DNA of 64,000 bases, taken from Flammeovirgaceae bacterium (GTDB taxonomy: Bacteria > Bacteroidota > Bacteroidia > Cytophagales > Cyclobacteriaceae). The stretch lies in NCBI GenBank assembly GCA_016709845.1, contig JADJMA010000063.1:124001-188000 (forward strand), read 5' to 3'. This document shows positions 58,804 to 64,000 of this stretch, in pieces. Each line of letters starts with the position of its first letter. Position 1 is the stretch's first letter. A model generated the notes under the pieces. It was not told the origin of the DNA. It did not search any database and saw only the letters and a program-made list of their open reading frames with translations. Position numbers and translations under genes: made by a program.

Positions 58804-61800
58804 ATGAAGGAACTAATAAAGACAGATTATTTAAGAAAGGTTCTATTCATTAGCTTGATCGGATTAGCGCTTTCATGTCAAGAGTCTGAAAAGAAATTTA
58901 AAAGGGTGCCTCCATCTCACTCTGGGATTGAGTTTGTCAATGAGATAAAGCCAACCGAAGATCTCAATATATTTACGTATTTGTATTATTATAATGGAGC
59001 CGGGGTTTTAGTAGCCGATTTTAATAATGATGGATTAAACGATGTTTACTTCACAAGCAACCAAGGAGCGGATCATTTTTATTTAAACAAAGGACAATTA
59101 AAATTTGAAGATGTTACAAAAAAGTCAGGAATAGAAAATTCCACCGGATGGACGACTGGTGTAACATACGTGGATATAAATAACGATGGCTTATTGGATA
59201 TTTACGTTTGCAAAGTTGGAAACTATAAAACTATTAAAGGCTCCAATTTATTATTTGTAAATCAAGGTCTGAATAAAAATAATGTGCCTTTTTTTAAAGA
59301 ATCAGCACATGAGTACGATCTTGATATCATAGCTTTCTCTACACAAGCAGTTTTTTTTGATTATGACTTAGATGACGATTTAGATATGTATCTACTTTGC
59401 CATTCCGTACACCCTAATAATTCGTATGGGAAAGGTGAAAACCGAGTAGTTGTTGATTCACTTTCTGGAGACAGGCTTTTTGAAAATTCTAACAATAAAT
59501 TTATTGACGTATCTAAAGAGGCAGGTATTTTTCAGGGAAAGATGGGATATGGTTTGGGGGTTTCCATTGGAGATTTAAATAAGGATGGTTATCCTGATAT
59601 TTATGTGGGTAATGATTTTTTTGAGAATGATTATTTATATCAGAACAATGGAAACAAAACATTTACTGAATTAAATTCAAAGGATGCTACTAGATTAGGC
59701 CACACATCACATTACTCAATGGGCAACTCAATTGCTGATATGAATAACGATGGATTACCTGATATCCTTAGTCTCGATATGTTACCTAGCGATTTAGTGA
59801 CTTTAAAATCATCGGGGTTAGAGGATGGGTATTCATTGTATAATCATTTTTTGAAAAATGGTTACTCTCCTCAGTTTATGCAAAATACAATGCATTTAAA
59901 TAGGGGAAAGCAAATTTTTAGTGAGGTTGCCTTTCAGGCTGGTATTGCTGCAACGGAATGGTCGTGGGGAGTTTTGGCAGCAGACTATGATATGGATGGA
60001 TATAGAGACTTATATATCACGAATGGTGTACTAGGAGCTACTAATGATATGGATTACATTAATTTCATATCTCAGGATTTGATTCAAAAGGAGTTGGGTA
60101 AAGCAGGTAGAGGGCAGCCTCTCGAAATTAGTATGCGTATTCCTGAAAAAAAGACAGAAAATTATTCATTTAAAAACAATAGAAATACTTCATTCACAGA
60201 TGTCTCCAACGAGTGGTTTGAGAAGACAAAATCTTTTAGTAATGGTGGCGCATCGGCTGATTTAGATAATGATGGTGATTTAGATATTATAGTTAATAAT
60301 ATTAATCAAACAGCATTTGTATTTGAGAATCAAACTAACAATAAGAAGAATAAAAATTATCTAACTTTTAGATTTAGAGGCCCTAGGAACAATCATTTTG
60401 GAATAGGCGTAAAGGTTGAAGTTTTTGCAGGTGACTTGTATATGTATGATGAAAATTTCCCTGTTAAGTCATATTTATCAACTGCCCCAACGGATATAGT
60501 CTTTGGATTGGCTGAGCATAAGTTCGTTGATTCAATTAAAGTTGTTTGGCCAAATTCGGCAAGCCAGACCTTGAGAAAGGTTGATGCCAACCAGATTATA
60601 TTATTCGAATCTAAAAATGCAAGTTTTAACAAAAGTAACCCCAAAGAGAAAGAGATAAAATACTTGACTAATACCAATTTTCAATTGATTTTATCCATCA
60701 CGAAGAAACCACCTTAGACTTTGATAGAGACCCATTAGTACCCTTTGCTTTAAGTAATGAAGGGCCGAGAGTCACTATCTTAGATGTAAATGGCGACTCG
60801 CTAGATGATATTTTTATTGGAGGGGCTAAAATGCAGGCAAGCGAACTTTTCATCCAGAACAAAAATGGTCAATTCATAAGTGAACAAAATGAATTATTCT
60901 CATTAGATGCTAAATCTGAAGATGTAGATCAAATTTTTTTTGATGCTGATAAAGATTCTGATATTGATTTATTGATTGTTTCTGGAGGTAACGAATTTAC
61001 GGAGGGTACTCCATTAAAACCAAGATTGTACATACAGGAATCAGGTCGATTTTCATATGTTGAATCAGAATTTGAAGGTGTTGCTATTAATGCATCGGTT
61101 GTAAAAGGTATTGATATAGAAAACGATGGTGATATTGATGTTTTGATATGCTCAAACGCACTTCCCAGACATTTTGGTGAAAATTCTAAAAACTACATTT
61201 TTAGAAATGATGGAAATGGTCATTTTGAAGACATTAGTGAATCATTTAGCAAAGATTTCCAAAATGTGGGTTTAATAACGGATGCAGTAGTCGCTGATTT
61301 TGATAACAACGGCTTTAGTGATATACTAGTCGTTGGTACGTGGATGCCTATAACACTATTTCTAAATAATGGCAAATCTTTTAGTCACAAGGTACTCCCA
61401 GAAACCGAAGGTTGGTGGAAATCAATTGGCGTTGCTGACTTTGATAAAGACGGTGACTTGGATTTCGTGGCAGGAAACTGGGGCCTTAATTCTCGGTTGA
61501 CAGCCTCTGAGCGGCAGCCGGTAAAATTATATAGAAATGATTTCGATAATAATGGTAATACAGAAACTTTGATTACTTACTATTATCAGAATAAAGAGAC
61601 ATTCTTATCATCTAAAGATGAGTTAGCTAGACAAATGCCATTCATTAAGAAGAAGTATCAAACATATCATGAATTTGCTAAAGCTGAAATTAAAGATGTC
61701 TTTGAAGAGGATAAATTGAATAGTTCTATTAAAAAGCAGGCCAAAATATTAAGCACATGCTATTTTGAAAATGATGGGCTAAACAACTTCAAGAAAAGAT

Positions 61801-62117
61801 ATCTCCCTTCAACGGCTCAACAGTCATCGGTCAATGCTATTGCGATTGATGACTTTAATCGTGATGGATATTTGGATGTACTGATGGTGGGGAATAACTA
61901 TGAAATAAGCACCCAGCTTGGACGATTGGATGCTTCGCACGGGGAGTTAATGCTTAATGATCAATCTGGCTTTTTTACTGAAAAATCAATACAGAATTTT
62001 GATATTGCAGGTGCGGCCCGAGACATTAAGAAACTTATTATTAGAGGTGAAGTTTTTTACTTAGTAACGATGAATAACGACAGGCCAGTATTTTTAAAGA
62101 AAGAGAATACCAGATGA
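58804..62117 (+). CDS. FG-GAP/VCBS and ASPIC-UnbV lipoprotein 1, one frame break
   Basis: About 1104 residues joined. A lipobox (LIGLALSC) is followed by FG-GAP/VCBS blades with Ca-binding D-x-N-x-D-G-x-x-D loops (VADFNNDGLNDVYF, YVDINNDGLLDIYVCKV, DMNNDGLPDILSLDM, DLDNDGDLDIIV), and an ASPIC/UnbV domain near residues 510-610 (LTFRFRGPRNNHFGIGVKVEVF, KVVWPNSASQ). A second set of FG-GAP blades follows in another frame from about 60690 (DFIHHEETTLDFDRDPLVPFALSNEG). The missing base is near CAATTGATT (60684-60692). Such lipoproteins often accompany SusCD in Bacteroidota; ligand unknown. Confidence 0.85.
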
Positions 62118-64000
62118 AAATGCATAGATTATTTTTTATATTTATTGTTAGCCCTTCTCTTATACTCTTGTACAGTGAATAACGATAAAGTTCTTGAAAA
62201 ACCTAATGAGGTTACTGAGACAGAAATTTTTAAAAGGCTTTCATCCGATCAAACCGGTGTTTCATTTATTAATGAAATTGAGAATCAAAAGAACTTCAAT
62301 ATTTTTAAATATAGAAATTTTTACAATGGTGGAGGAGTAGCGATTGGGGATATAAACAATGATGGATTACCAGATATCTTCTTTACCGCCAACATGAAGA
62401 AAAATCATCTATATCTTAATAAAGGCAATCTAAAGTTTGAAGATATTACTGATTCGGCCCGTGTAGGTGGGGTCAAGCCCTGGTCTACCGGGGTAGTAAT
62501 GGTGGATGTGAACAGTGATGGTTATCTGGATATTTATGTTAGCAATGCTGGAAATTTGGAGGGCAATAATCACGAGAATGACCTTTATATAAACAATGGA
62601 GACTTGACTTTTACTGAAAGTGCTAAGGAATATAATTTGGCAAAAAGTGGATTTTCTACTCACGCCACTTTTTTTGATTATGATAAAGATGGAGACCTCG
62701 ATGCATATCTTCTAAATAATAGTAATATTCCTGTTAGTGGACTAGGGTATGCTGCTGATCGTGATAAAAGAGCGAGTGAGTGGAAGAATGTTCCTGAAAT
62801 ATTTAGAGGTGTGGGTGACGTTTTGCTGAGAAACGATAATGGAAAATTTGTAGATGTAAGTGAGCAGGCTGGTATTTATGGTAGTTTAATAGGTTTTGGT
62901 CTGGGAGTTTTTGTATGCGACATTAATGATGATACTTACCCAGATATTTATGTTACTAATGATTTCTATGAAAGAGATTATTTATATATTAATCAACGGG
63001 ACGGTACTTTCTCGGAAGAGATAGAAAAATGGACATCTCACTTATGTCTTTCTGCTATATGGGTGTCGATATGGCGGATATAAATAATGATGGGCTTAAT
63101 GATATTTTTATTACTGACATGATGCCTGAAAAGAGGAGAGAATTAAAAGTGTTATGGAATTTGAAGACTACGATGTTTTCAAACTGAAGCAGGGTAGAGA
63201 CTTTTATCAACAATATATTCAGAACACTTTGCAATTAAACAATGGAAATAACACATTTTCTGAAATCGCTTATTATAGCGGGGTAGCAAAAACTGATTGG
63301 AGTTGGTCCGGATTAATCTTTGATATGGACAATGATGGTTACAAAGATATATATGTCACTAATGGAATAATGCATGATTTGACAGATATTGATTTTGTGG
63401 ATTTTTTCGCAAATGAGGTTATCCAAAATACTGTATTGACTGGTGAAAAGAAAGAAATAAGTTTCATAATAGATAAGATGCCGGTTGTGCCGTTATCTAA
63501 CTATGCTTATAAAAACAACAAAGACTTAACGTTTAAAAATGCAACGAAAGAATGGGGTCTGAGCATTCCTAGTTTTTCCAATGGATGTGCGTATGGTGAT
63601 TTAGATGGAGATGGAGATTTGGATTTGGTTGTTAATAATGTAAACATGGAAGCTTTTGTTTTTGAGAATCTGAGTAGACAAAAAACCAATAATCACTATC
63701 TTCAATTTCAACTAGAGGGTAAAAAGGGGAACACTTTTGCAATCGGAGCTTCGATTAAAGTATTTATCAACGGAAGTACACTAATGCAAGAACAAATGCC
63801 CTCCAGAGGTTTTCAATCCTCTATGGACTACATTATGACTATAGGAGTGGGAGAACATGAAATTGTTGATTCCGTGCGGGTGCTTTGGCCTGATAACAAA
63901 GTAACCATTTTGAAAAAATTGAAATCAGACCAAAGAATTGTTTTATCTCAAGATGCTGCAGTTGAATGGAAAACTCAAAGCAAAAAGGAGGTGAGTTCGA
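62114..64000 (+). CDS. FG-GAP/VCBS and ASPIC-UnbV lipoprotein 2, 3' truncated, about three frame breaks
   Basis: A paralogue of the preceding gene, running out of the window. The ATG (62114) overlaps the previous stop (ATGA), so the two are translationally coupled. Joined start MKMHRLFFIFILLALLLYSC has a lipobox (LLYSC), requiring an indel at the T6 near 62131-62137. FG-GAP blades include IGDINNDGLPDIFF and VDVNSDGYLDIYV. Further breaks are near 63045-63060 and 63146-63152, after which EFEDYDVFKLKQGRDFYQQY and DMDNDGYKDIYVTNGI continue, and an UnbV domain appears (HYLQFQLEGKKGNTFAIGASIKVF, VLWPDNK). Confidence 0.85.

Noticed and set aside
1..64000. tRNA, rRNA, CRISPR arrays, transposases or phage genes
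   Set aside because: I looked for cloverleaf T-loops, repeat-spacer units and transposase motifs and found none I could support.

Overview
This window is chromosomal DNA from a member of the Bacteroidota, most likely a Cytophagales-type bacterium. The evidence is a SusC/SusD pair, a type IX secretion (gliding-motility type) C-terminal domain, a DUF5686/carboxypeptidase-regulatory outer-membrane protein, FG-GAP/UnbV lipoproteins, promoter-like TAnnTTTG/GATATTTG boxes, and the housekeeping order thrS-infC-rpmI-rplT. No species can be named from the sequence alone. I found no rRNA, tRNA, CRISPR array, transposase or phage gene.

Layout: 1-1.5 kb is the 3' end of a topoisomerase IV/gyrase A-type gene. 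1.6-9 kb holds small orphan genes (secreted repeat protein, NTF2-like protein, PqqD-like protein, unknowns), an exported S9 peptidase and a TIM-barrel lipoprotein, with several copies of a palindromic repeat between them. 9-16 kb is a run of exported hydrolases (M20 peptidase, six-hairpin glycosidase-like protein, beta-lactamase-fold esterase, alpha/beta hydrolase), a DoxX-like protein, a small winged-helix-like gene and a methyltransferase. 16-28 kb carries a CDF metal transporter, a FtsX/MacB-type permease, a dihaem cytochrome c, topoisomerase IB, an OmpA-like lipoprotein/porin-associated protein, a T9SS-sorted YWTD propeller and an M15 peptidase. 28-36 kb has trmH, a SanA-like protein, a DUF5686 protein and the thrS-infC-rpmI-rplT block. 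36-50 kb has a symporter-OsmC-metZ operon, MoeB/rhodanese, RidA, a GT39-like glycosyltransferase, L-2-hydroxyglutarate oxidase, a class II amidotransferase, MsrA and MsrB. 48.6-64 kb is a carbohydrate-utilisation locus: lacI, GH31 alpha-glucosidase and an MFS sugar porter on the minus strand, divergent from susC, susD and two FG-GAP/UnbV lipoproteins on the plus strand. The divergent gap holds a LacI-type operator candidate.

The dominant oddity is the number of frame breaks. About 34 single-base indels split roughly two dozen genes, often at short homopolymers, including essential thrS. When the frames are joined, the products have normal family lengths and keep their catalytic residues. This is best explained by uncorrected sequencing or assembly errors, so I annotate such genes as single joined units and give the break positions. 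Separate from these are a few real-looking decay products: truncated duplicates of a small membrane protein and of an OmpA tail, an esterase-like gene with its middle deleted, and a signal-peptide-only ORF.

No clearly novel defence or biosynthetic system is visible. The most promising items for follow-up are the PqqD-like/unknown gene pair, the dispersed GTTGGT...ACCAAC palindrome family, and the SusCD-plus-two-UnbV arrangement under a LacI regulator.
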